NCBI GenBank assembly: GCA_900637135.1
Contig: LR134353.1
Span: 4,402,001 to 4,466,000 of the forward strand
DNA from: Mycolicibacterium flavescens
GTDB taxonomy: Bacteria; Actinomycetota; Actinomycetes; Mycobacteriales; Mycobacteriaceae
Length of the DNA stretch: 64,000 bases
Direction of reading: 5' to 3'
Part shown: in pieces, positions 26,396 to 34,789 of the stretch
How the letters are laid out: every line of letters begins with the position of its first letter
Position numbering within the stretch: the first letter of the stretch is position 1
Notes under the pieces: model-generated
The model's database searches: none
What the model was told of the DNA's origin: nothing
Seen by the model: the letters and a program-made list of their open reading frames with translations, nothing else
Made by a program: the position numbers and the translations under genes

Positions 26396-29300
26396 GACTG
26401 CTCCTCGGTGTGGTCTTCCGACGGCCCGGTGGTGTCCAGGTTGGTACCGGTCTCGGGGGTGATCCGGGCACGCTCGCGGTACATCGCGATGTACTGCAGC
26501 AGCGCAGGACCCCGCGGCCGCCGCCCGGGCTGGATGTCACACGTCGCGACCTTGCTCTCCTGGATGAACACGTTCGGATCGGCCACCACGCCGAGCAGGT
26601 CGTTGACCACGTCGCCGTCGATCAAACCGACACTGCCCCAGTGATAAGGCATCCAGACCTGGTGCACAACCCGGTCCTCAACGCGCAACGGCCGCATCCG
26701 GTCGGTCACGAACACCCGCGCGTCCACCGCCGAGCGGCTGGTCACCACGTGCGCCCATTCCATATGCGTCAGACCGCGTTCGGCCGCCAGCTCGGGTGAC
26801 ACCTCGACGAACAGACCGGGCTGCAGCTCGCTGAGATACGGCAACTGGCGGCTCATCCCGCCCGCCGTGTGGTGTTCGGTCAACCGTGCGGCGGTGAAGA
26901 CGAACGGGAACACCTCGCCGTGCAACTCCGGCGGTGACGGGTTCGACGGGTTGTCCGCTCGCCCGTACACCTTGCGCGCCGGGTTTCCCTGCTGCATGTA
27001 GAGGGCATTGGCCATCGGCGACTCGTGCGGTTCGTAGTGCGTCGGCAGCGGTCCGTCGAGCACCCCGTTGGGCGCGAACAGCCATCCCTTGCCGTCGGCC
27101 TGCATGACGAACGCGTCGTCGCCGCGCAGCGCCTCGACACCGACTGCGTCCGAAGGTGGTTCGTAGTCGGGCGGTTTAGTCGTCTCGAAGTCCGGGACGT
27201 CGAAACCCGTCCACTCCCCCTTATCGGCGTCCCACCAGATGAGCTTCTTGCGCTCGCTCCACGGCCTGCCCTGCGGGTCGGCCGACGCGCGGTTGTAGAG
27301 CACGCGGCGGTTCATCGGCCACGCCCAACCCCATTGGGAGTCGTCGTGGGGCTCGCGCCGCGCTGCCTGGTTGACCTCGTCGGCGTACACGCCGCTGTAG
27401 ATCCAACAGCCACACATCGTGGAACCGTCGGACTTCAGCGAGGTATAGCCGTCGACGGCGCGATCGGTCGTCAGATCCACGCCGCTGATGCGCCGGAGCA
27501 CGTCGTCGGCTGACGGCTCGTCACCGTCCAGCTTGTAGTCCCACGACAGGTCCAGCACCGGCCGGTCCCGCTCATCGGTTGAGCCGGCGAGCTTTTCGCG
27601 CAGAATCCGGCCCAGGTGGTAGAAGAACCACAGCTCGGAGCGGGCGTCGCCGGACGGTTCGACCGCTTGTTCGCGCCACTGCAGCTTGCGCTGCGTCTGG
27701 GTGAACGTGCCGGACTTCTCGACGTGCGAAGCCGCGGGGAACAGGAACACCTCGGTGCGGCAGGTCTGCGGGTCGATCTCGCCGGTCTCGATCTCCGGCG
27801 CGTTCTGCCAGAATGTCGCGCTTTCGATTTCGACGAGGTCGCGCACCACCAGCCAGTCCAGGTTGGCCATGCCGAGGCGCTGCAATCGGCCGTGCGCAGA
27901 CCCGACCGCGGGGTTCTGTCCCAGCAGGAAGTACCCGAACACGTTGCCGTCGACCATGTCCATCACCGTGCGGTAGGTGCCGTGGTCGCCGTTGATGCGG
28001 GGCAGATAGTCGAAGCAGAAGTCGTTGTCGGCGGTGGCGTTTTCTCCCCAGTACTCCTTGAGCAGCGACACCATGTAGGTATCGGCGTTGTGCCAGAAGC
28101 CTTTCTGGTGGTCGCCGCGGATGTCGTCGACGTACTGCGAGAGCGTCTCTTGGCCGGCGTGCGGCATCGCGAGGTAGCCGGGCAGCAGGTTGAACAGCGT
28201 CGGCACGTCGGTCGAGCCCTGGATACTGGCGTGCCCGCGGAGTGCGAACACTCCGCCGCCGGGCCGGCCGATGTTGCCCAACAGCAGTTGGATGATCGAC
28301 CCGGCGCGGATGAACTGCGCTCCCAGGGTGTGCTGGGTCCACCCGACGCTGTACACCAGCGCGGCAGTGCGCTCGCGGCCGGAGTTCTCGGCCCACGCCC
28401 GCGCAACGTCGAGGAAATCCTCTGCGGGCACACCGCAGACGCGTTCCACCATCTCCGGGGTGTAGCGGGCGTAGTGCCGTTTGAGGATCTGGAAGACGCA
28501 GCGGGGGTGCTGCAGCGTCGGATCGCTGGGGATCCGGTGCGCGGTGTCGTCGATGGGTGCGCCACCGGACCCCTGCTGGTCCGGCGCGGCCTGCTCCTTG
28601 GCTCCGGACCCGCCGCCTTCGCGATCGGTCCGCTGGTACTGCCACGTCGACGGGTCGTAGGAGGCGGATTCGTCGTCGTAGCCGGAGAACAACCCGTTGA
28701 GGTCCTCGGCGTCCTGGAACCGCTCGTCGACGAGGAACGAGGCGTTGGTGTAGGCGGTGACGTACTCGCGGAAGTCGAGGTCGTTGCTCAGGATGTAGTT
28801 GATGACCCCGCCGAGGAAGGCAATGTCACTGCCCGCCCGCAGCGTGAGGTGCCGGTCGGCCAGCGCGCTGGTGCGGGTGAACCGCGGGTCGATGTGCACG
28901 ACCTTGGCGCCGCGCAACTTGGCCTCGACCACCCACTGGAACCCGACCGGATGGGCTTCGGCCATGTTCGAACCCATGATCACGATGAAGTCCGAGTTGG
29001 CGAGGTCCTGCTGGTAGTCCGTCGCCCCGCCGCGACCGAAGGAGGCTCCCAGACCGGGAACCGTGGCGCTGTGTCAAATACGCGCCTGGTTCTCGATCTG
29101 TAACGCGCCCAAGGCGGTGAACAGCTTCTTGATCAGGTAGTTCTCTTCGTTGTCCAGCGTCGCGCCGCCGAGGCTCGCGATGCCCATGGTCCGGCGCAGC
29201 GTGTTGCGGTCGGCGTCGAACTGCTGCCACCCCTTGTCCCGCGCGTCGAGCACCCGGTCCGCGACCATCTCCATGGCCGTGTCGAGGTCGATCTCCTGCC

Positions 29301-29643
29301 ACTCGGTGGCGTACGGCGGGCGGTAGCGCACCTTAGTCAGCCGCTGCGGGCCGGTGACGAGCTGCTTGCTCGCAGATCCCTTGGGGCACAGGCGGCCTCG
29401 TGAAACGGGACTGTCGGGGTTGCCCTCGATCTGGATGACCTTCTCGTCCTTGACGTAGACCTTCTGTGCGCACCCCACCGCGCAGTACGGACAAACGGAG
29501 TGCGCGACCCGGTCGGCTTCGACGGTGCGCGGGGTCAACTCGCTCGAGCGCTTCGACTGGGCGGCGTGGCCGCGCCCCAACGGGTCCTGGCCCGTGAGCT
29601 GCCGGTACACCGGCCACGACTGGAACAACCCCTTGATGTCCAC
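26392..29643 (-). CDS. fdhA: Formate dehydrogenase alpha subunit, selenoprotein (Sec190, UGA read-through)
   Basis: Read through the in-frame TGA at 29076-29074, this is one 1083-aa molybdopterin oxidoreductase. The 4Fe-4S motif lies near the N-terminus (Cys51, 54, 58 and 86 in CPYCAVGC and RLCPKG). The TGA falls in NQARI-U-HSATVPGLG, exactly where formate dehydrogenases have Sec or Cys as the Mo ligand (E. coli FdnG QARVU). Downstream runs GRGGATDYQ, MGSNMAEAHPVGFQWVVEAK and the rest of the large domain. The GTG at 29643 has AAGGAGG upstream. No twin-arginine signal is visible, so the active site faces the cytoplasm by inference. Without Sec insertion the product would stop at 189 residues. 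It requires molybdopterin guanine dinucleotide; no fdhD lies in the window. Confidence 0.94.
29044..29062 (-). promoter_or_regulatory. SECIS element of fdhA (Sec insertion hairpin)
   Basis: In the mRNA, 11 nt after the UGA (29076-29074), GGUUCCC pairs with GGGAGCC around a GGUCU loop: seven pairs with one G-U. The E. coli fdhF SECIS has the same 11-nt spacing and the same GGUCU loop, recognised by SelB domain IV. It is within the coding frame, as in other bacterial selenoprotein genes. Confidence 0.9.
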
Positions 29644-29856
29644 TGCGCCTCCTTCAGGCCTCGAAGGCTCCTTACCCGACGTTGCTCCCATCAAACCGCG
29701 CGCGGACTGCGGTTGCTACGTACCGGGCGTATCTCGGCGTTGTGCCTAGTCACACGGGGTGCGGCGCGAACGGCCATCGTCGTCGGATGGCTGCTGTGGG
29801 AGCCACGGTGGTCGGAACCCGACCCGATCATGGTTTGCACCCTCTATGGTGCTGCT

Positions 29857-30711
29857 GTGGCCGAAATCGACCGTCGCACCCTGATGATGATGACCGGAGC
29901 CGCCGCCTTTGGCGCGGCCGCAATCCAATCGCCGCTGGCCAACGCCTCGCCGGTTCGGCCTTCTCCGCCGTCACAGCCACCACCGGACGCGGTGGCCGGC
30001 GCGTACCTCTTCCACGACGAATTCGACGGTCCGGCCGGATCGGCGCCCGACCGCTCGAAGTGGATCATCCAGAGCTGGGACGATCCGGTGAACCCGCCGA
30101 TCGCGGGCCACTACCGCGACGACCGCCGCAACGTGTTCATCGACGGCAACTCCAACCTCGTGCTGTGCGCCACCCAGGAAGGCGACCAGTACTTCAGCGG
30201 CAAGGTGCTCAGCCACTTCCGCGGCCAGATCGGCACCACCTGGGAAGCGCGGATCAAGTTCGACTGCATGCACCCCGGTCTGTGGCCCGCCTACTGGTTG
30301 CTGAACCAGGACCCGCTGCCCGACGGCGAGGTCGACATCGTCGAGTACTACGGCAACGAGTCCTGGCCGCCCGGGACCACCGTGCACGCCGCCTCCAACG
30401 GCAAGACGTGGGAAGGCATGTCTATCCCCCAGCTGGTGGATCCCGCGTGGCACACCTGGCGAACCGAGTGGAGTGAGGACGGTTTCCGCTTCTGGCGTGA
30501 CTACGTCGACGGCGCCGAGCCGTACTTCACCGTTCCGGCCAAACCAATCCCCGTCCACGGCCGACCAGGCGACCTGCGGTGGCCATTCGGTATCCCCGGC
30601 TACTGGCTGCAGGCCATCTTCAACCTGGCGGTCGGTGGTTCGGGCGGCGGGGATCCGCGCCGGGCGCCATACCCGTCGGCCATGCTCATCGACTGGATCC
30701 GCGTCTGGTAG
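29857..30711 (+). CDS. Glycoside hydrolase family 16 protein (secreted)
   Basis: A 284-aa GH16 enzyme. The N-terminus AEIDRRTLMMMTGAAAFGAA looks like a twin-arginine-type signal (RR then hydrophobic). The active site is GEVDIVEYYG, matching the GH16 E-x-D-x-x-E motif with both catalytic Glu present. Family members are endo-beta-1,3-glucanases, lichenases or transglycosylases; the mycobacterial homologue (Rv0315-like) has an N-terminus similar to this. GTG 29857 was chosen for that reason; ATG 29830 is an upstream alternative. It is divergent from fdhA and immediately upstream of the membrane glycosyltransferase gene. Confidence 0.88.
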   Translation: MAEIDRRTLMMMTGAAAFGAAAIQSPLANASPVRPSPPSQPPPDAVAGAYLFHDEFDGPAGSAPDRSKWIIQSWDDPVNPPIAGHYRDDRRNVFIDGNSNLVLCATQEGDQYFSGKVLSHFRGQIGTTWEARIKFDCMHPGLWPAYWLLNQDPLPDGEVDIVEYYGNESWPPGTTVHAASNGKTWEGMSIPQLVDPAWHTWRTEWSEDGFRFWRDYVDGAEPYFTVPAKPIPVHGRPGDLRWPFGIPGYWLQAIFNLAVGGSGGGDPRRAPYPSAMLIDWIRVW

Positions 30712-32222
30712 ACGTCGCCGCCCGCGGTCGGCTCACGTGGCTGGAACCGCTGCTCGTCGGCATTCTCGGTGCCGCGGTGAGCCTCGCGGGCGCCGGACGA
30801 CCGTCGTTCTGGTACGACGAGGCCGCAACGATCTCTGCGTCCTACAGTCGGCCGCTGTCTGCGCTGTGGCAGATGCTCGGCGACGTCGACGCCGTACACG
30901 GCTTGTACTACGTGCTGATGCACGGCTGGTTCACCATCGTGCCGCCGACCGAGTTCTGGTCCCGGGTGCCCAGCGGCCTGGCCGTCGGGGCCGCCGCGGC
31001 TGGGGTGGTGGTGCTGGGTCGGCAGCTGTCGTCGCGGGCGGTCGGGCTCACGGCCGGCGTCATGTGCGCGATCCTGCCCCGGGCGACGTGGGCGGGTATA
31101 GAAGCGCGCCCGTATGCGCTGACGATGATGCTGGCGGTCTGGCTGGCCGTGGCGCTGGTGTGGGCCGCCGGACGCGAATCCCGTTGGGTCTGGGGGGTTT
31201 ACGGCGGCCTGCTGGCGGTGTCGATCCTGTTCGACGTCTATTTGGCGTTGCTGGTCCCCGCGCACGCGGTGTTCGTGCTGGCGTTTCGGCGGCGCCGGGC
31301 GGCGGTGCTGCCGTTTGCGATCACATCGGGTCTGAGCGTCGCGGTGATGACGCCGTTTGTCGCCGTGGTCGCCGGACAGGCCCAGCAGATCAGCTGGATC
31401 ACGCCGATCGGCTCGCGCACGTTCGAAGACATTGCCGTACAACAGTATTTCGACCGCAACCCGTACTTCGCGACGCTGTCGTTGGTCGTGGTACTCGCGG
31501 CGATCGGGGTGTGGGTCTTCGCGAGGCGCCCGAGTGCCGAAGAGCGGGAAGCCGTCGTGTTGGCCGTCGCGTGGTTGGTGATCCCGACGGCGTTGATCGT
31601 CGCGTACTCGGCGGTGCGCGAACCGCTCTACACCCCCCGATATCTGTGCTTCACTGCACCGGCCATGGCGCTGCTGCTGGGCGTCTGCATCATGGCGGTG
31701 GCGCGCTCCGCGTGGGTGGCAGCGGCGGTCGTGGTGGTTTTCGCCTTGGTCGCGGCGCCCACTTTCATTGCCGTGCAACGTGGTCCGTACGCGAAATACC
31801 ACATGGACTACAGCCCGGTAGCCGACCTGATCTCCGCGGAGGCCGCTGCGGGTGATTGCTTGCTGGTCAACGACACCGTCACCTTCCATCCCGCGCCGAT
31901 GCGACCGTTGATGGCCGCGCGCCCCGACGCCTACGCCGGCCTGGTCGACGTCAGCCTGTGGCAGCGCGCCGCCGACCGCCGCCACGTGTTCGACACCAAC
32001 CTGATCCCCGAGGCCTCGGTCGGACCGCTCGAGCACTGCGGCGTCGTCTGGATCATCACGCAGGCCGATCCCGACGCCCCCGAACATGAAGAGGGGGTGG
32101 CGATTCCACCCGGTCCTCTTTTCGGCGGGACGTGGGCGTTCGCGGTCAGCCACGATATGGGTTTCCGGTTGATCGAGCGGTGGCAGTTCAGTTTGGCGCA
32201 GGTGATCAAGGCGGAACGCTAG
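30579..32222 (+). CDS. Membrane glycosyltransferase, GT-C/GT39-like (start uncertain)
   Basis: The C-terminal 490 or so residues form a multi-pass protein with about nine to ten hydrophobic segments. FWYDEAATISASY is the conserved acidic motif in the first loop of GT-C (ArnT/PMT-like) transferases that use polyprenyl-phosphate sugars. RLTWLEPLLVGILGAAVS is the first TM segment. The only ATG/GTG/TTG-type start in frame before it is GTG 30579, which would overlap the GH16 gene by 133 bp with a poor N-terminus. A start near 30705 by a rare codon or coupling to the GH16 stop is also possible. Role: presumably glycosylation of an envelope lipid or polymer. Confidence 0.75.
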   Translation: MAIRYPRLLAAGHLQPGGRWFGRRGSAPGAIPVGHAHRLDPRLVDVAARGRLTWLEPLLVGILGAAVSLAGAGRPSFWYDEAATISASYSRPLSALWQMLGDVDAVHGLYYVLMHGWFTIVPPTEFWSRVPSGLAVGAAAAGVVVLGRQLSSRAVGLTAGVMCAILPRATWAGIEARPYALTMMLAVWLAVALVWAAGRESRWVWGVYGGLLAVSILFDVYLALLVPAHAVFVLAFRRRRAAVLPFAITSGLSVAVMTPFVAVVAGQAQQISWITPIGSRTFEDIAVQQYFDRNPYFATLSLVVVLAAIGVWVFARRPSAEEREAVVLAVAWLVIPTALIVAYSAVREPLYTPRYLCFTAPAMALLLGVCIMAVARSAWVAAAVVVVFALVAAPTFIAVQRGPYAKYHMDYSPVADLISAEAAAGDCLLVNDTVTFHPAPMRPLMAARPDAYAGLVDVSLWQRAADRRHVFDTNLIPEASVGPLEHCGVVWIITQADPDAPEHEEGVAIPPGPLFGGTWAFAVSHDMGFRLIERWQFSLAQVIKAER

Positions 32223-32297
32223 CCGCGCGTCGGATTGTGCACGCCGAGCGTACGGTTTGTACGTGAACCCGTTTCAATACACGGAGAAGGACACCGG

Positions 32298-32768
32298 ATG
32301 AGCACACCGCCGTTGGTACCACCGTTCACCCACGACACCGCCGTCGCAAAAATCCGTGCTGCAGAGGATAATTGGAACACTCGCGACCCCGTGCGCGTCG
32401 CGCAGGGTTATACGCTGGACAGCCGGTGGCGCAACCGGTCGACCTTTCTTCAGGGCCGCGAAGAGATCATCGAGTTCCTGACCGGCAAGTGGGAGCAAGA
32501 ACTCGAGTATCGACTGATCAAGGAACTGTGGGCGTACGGCGACGAGCGCATCGCCGTCCGGTTCGCCTACGAATATCACGATGCCGGGGGCCGGTGGTTC
32601 CGGGCGTACGGCAACGAGAACTGGGAGTTCGCCGCCGACGGGCTGATGAAGACGCGCCACGCGAGCATCAACGATGTCGCGATCACCGACCAGCAACGGT
32701 TGTTCCACTGGGACCGCTCCGGCCCGCGGCCGGCCGACCACCCGGGACTGAGCGACCTGGGATTGTGA
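32298..32768 (+). CDS. NTF2-like (SnoaL-fold) DUF1348 protein
   Basis: A 156-aa protein of the DUF1348 family, an NTF2-like cone fold. Family signatures are KIRAAEDNWNTRDPVRVA near the N-terminus, YTLDSRWRNRSTFLQGREEI, and WFRAYGNENWEF. The function is unknown; related folds include isomerases and stress-induced proteins. The ATG at 32298 has GGAGAAGG at 32283-32290. It is convergent with selB, 293 bp apart. No operon partner is evident. Confidence 0.9.
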   Translation: MSTPPLVPPFTHDTAVAKIRAAEDNWNTRDPVRVAQGYTLDSRWRNRSTFLQGREEIIEFLTGKWEQELEYRLIKELWAYGDERIAVRFAYEYHDAGGRWFRAYGNENWEFAADGLMKTRHASINDVAITDQQRLFHWDRSGPRPADHPGLSDLGL

Positions 32769-33061
32769 CGGGACGAGCGCTCAGTCAGGTACGAAACGGG
32801 CGGACGGCCGCGTAAGCCAGTCCTCGCGTAAGCCAGTCATAGTCGCCCTCGGCAGGTCCCAGCAGACAGCCCCTCGACGCCGCCCGGCTCCAGCAGACAG
32901 CGCTTCGACACTGCCCAGCTATCAGCGAATTATTCGCTCGGAGCGAATAATTCGCTCTGAGGCGGGCACTTGCGATGCGGAACCCACCAGAAACCAGTGG
33001 GACTGGTAGAGCCAGTGAGGCTGGTGGAGCTAATGAGGCTGGGAGCTAATGAGGCTGGGAG
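32769..33061. other. Convergent intergenic region with palindrome and tandem repeats
   Basis: No gene is seen in this 293-bp stretch between the NTF2-like gene and selB. It contains GCGTAAGCCAGTC twice near 32810-32840, an AGCAGACAGC-type repeat near 32865 and 32892, the 33-bp nested palindrome at 32924-32956 and the start of a 16-bp tandem repeat array at 33009. Confidence 0.75.
32924..32956. repeat. 33-bp nested AT-rich palindrome
   Basis: AGCGAATTATTCGCT (32924-32938) and AGCGAATAATTCGCT (32942-32956) flank CGG. They are perfect reverse complements of each other, and each half is itself a palindrome around a 3-base centre. The AT content is far above the surrounding DNA. As the two flanking genes converge here, a bidirectional terminator or cruciform is a natural reading. 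Confidence 0.85.
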
Positions 33062-33090
33062 CTAACGAGGCTGTGGAGCTAATGAAGCTT
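33009..33090. repeat. 16-bp tandem repeat array at the selB 3' end
   Basis: About five copies of a unit close to GAGCTAATGAGGCTGG lie head to tail. Two copies, at 33027-33042 and 33043-33058, are identical; the rest differ by one to several bases. The array covers the last codons of selB (stop at 33062-33064) and extends beyond it. Copy number may vary between strains. Confidence 0.8.
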
Positions 33091-34789
33091 GGGCGTTGAG
33101 CCGCTCCTGCGGAAGAAGCGTTCGGGTGCCGTCGCCGCCACGGCGGGTCACCTTTCGCGCGTCGAGGAGTTCGAGCAACGGCACCGCGACCCGCCGGGTG
33201 GTGTTCAGCGCGCGCTTGGCCTCGGCGACGGTGAACGGTTGCGGCAGCGCCGCGAGGATCTTTGCGGCGCGGTCGACGGCCTCGGGACCGAGGACGACGC
33301 CGTCGGCGATCCGGGTGAGCCGTCCGGCGCGGATCGCCGCCGCGAGTTCGCGCGGTCCCAGGTTCAGGTCGGCGAGTTCGTCGGCCTCCGGTGCGTGAAA
33401 CGGCTCGACCGCCAACCACTCCTCGACCGTTCGCACGGCCTTGTCGACGCGTGCGGGCAGCTCCGCATCAGGGCGTCGCACCACCCCGTCGGCCACCTGA
33501 AGTCCGGTGCCCTCCAACAGCGCGAGCAGGAGTTCGGCGGCGGGCACACCGGCCTGCTGGCGTAAGGCTTCCAGCGGCATTCCCGCCGCGATGTCGTGAC
33601 CGGCTGTCCAGTCGTTGAGCGCAGCCGTCATCTGGTGGCGACGCTGCGCCCACCAGTCGTCGTCGACCATCCACTCCCCGATGCGGGTGCCGTCAGCGTC
33701 AAAACCCATGGCGTGCAACTCGGTTACGCGGATACACGGTGGCGGACGCACCTGCCCGGTTGCCAGTTCCTCACCGCGCTCGCGTGCCGCACCGCGACGC
33801 CGCAGCGCGGGCGGCCGCACGTCGAGCACCTCGACGCCCGCGGCGATGCGGTGTTCGCCGGGGTCACGCAACAAGCCGATGTCACCGACCCGCAGCGGAA
33901 GCGGATGCGTCAGCCGAAGCCGTGCCCCGGCCGCGCCGAGCGATCGTACGCGCACCGGCACCGCGGCCGAACCGATGTGGAGCACGAGTTGCCGATGCAG
34001 TTCGCCGGGTTCCCTTAACAGAACGTCGATTTCGGCGGTGTCCAGCCATGCACCTGGCGTGCGGATGGTGTCGCCGCGACCGATGTGCCTGCGGTCGACA
34101 CCGCGCACATTCACCGCGACCCGCGCGATGGCGCCGACCTCCCGCTGGTCTTCGCCGAGCGACTGCAGACCGCGGATCGTCAGCCGTCGTCCCGCGTGCT
34201 CGAGCTCGTCGCCGACACGCAAGGTGCCCCCCGCCAGCGTCCCCGTCACCACCGTGCCCGCGCCTCGGACGGTGAACGACCGGTCGACCCACAGCCGCAC
34301 GTCGGCGTCGCAATCGGGCGCAGGCAGCGCGTCGACAAGCGAAATCACCGCGCTGCGAATGGCTTCCAGATCCGTGCCGAGCACCACCGGAACGTCGGGC
34401 AGTCGCTCGCGGACCTGTCCGATCGCGTGCGCGGGGTCGGCGAGGTCGCCCTTGCTGATCACGACGAGCAGGTGCCGAACCTCAAGCGCCTTCAGCGCGT
34501 CGAGGTGTTCGTCGGACTGCGGCATCCAGCCTTCCGTCGCGGCGACGACGAACATGACGGCGGGGACGGGGCCCACGCCGGCGAGCATGTTCGCGACGAA
34601 CCGTTCGTGGCCCGGCACGTCGACGAACGCGACCTCACGCCCGTCGAGCGTGGTCCACGCGAAGCCGAGATCGATGGTCAGGCCGCGTCGCTGCTCCTCG
34701 GCGAGCCGGTCCGGCCACATGCCGGTGAGGCGTTCGACGAGCGTGGACTTGCCGTGGTCGACGTGGCCCGCGGTCGCTACGACGTACAC
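33062..34789 (-). CDS. selB: Selenocysteine-specific elongation factor SelB
   Basis: A 575-aa translational GTPase. The G1 loop is GHVDHGKST, G3 is DVPGHERF, and G4 appears as SKGD, followed by EF-Tu-like domains II-III. The C-terminal part, about residues 370-575, holds the winged-helix repeats that bind the SECIS RNA. SelB carries Sec-tRNA(Sec) to UGA codons with a downstream SECIS, here that of fdhA. The start GTG 34789 overlaps the selA stop by 13 bp, so the two are coupled. The C-terminal codons are encoded by tandem-repeat DNA. Confidence 0.96.
   Translation of the reverse strand: MYVVATAGHVDHGKSTLVERLTGMWPDRLAEEQRRGLTIDLGFAWTTLDGREVAFVDVPGHERFVANMLAGVGPVPAVMFVVAATEGWMPQSDEHLDALKALEVRHLLVVISKGDLADPAHAIGQVRERLPDVPVVLGTDLEAIRSAVISLVDALPAPDCDADVRLWVDRSFTVRGAGTVVTGTLAGGTLRVGDELEHAGRRLTIRGLQSLGEDQREVGAIARVAVNVRGVDRRHIGRGDTIRTPGAWLDTAEIDVLLREPGELHRQLVLHIGSAAVPVRVRSLGAAGARLRLTHPLPLRVGDIGLLRDPGEHRIAAGVEVLDVRPPALRRRGAARERGEELATGQVRPPPCIRVTELHAMGFDADGTRIGEWMVDDDWWAQRRHQMTAALNDWTAGHDIAAGMPLEALRQQAGVPAAELLLALLEGTGLQVADGVVRRPDAELPARVDKAVRTVEEWLAVEPFHAPEADELADLNLGPRELAAAIRAGRLTRIADGVVLGPEAVDRAAKILAALPQPFTVAEAKRALNTTRRVAVPLLELLDARKVTRRGGDGTRTLLPQERLNAQASLAPQPR

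Noticed and set aside
27616..29103. 495-aa plus-strand ORF
   Set aside because: Antisense shadow of fdhA; Val/Gly/Arg-rich composition and no family motif.
29074..29694. A separate short ORF ending in stop, suggesting a truncated or split formate dehydrogenase pseudogene
   Set aside because: The stop is UGA at the Sec position, followed by a SECIS hairpin, and selA/B/C/D are nearby. One selenoprotein explains all of this.
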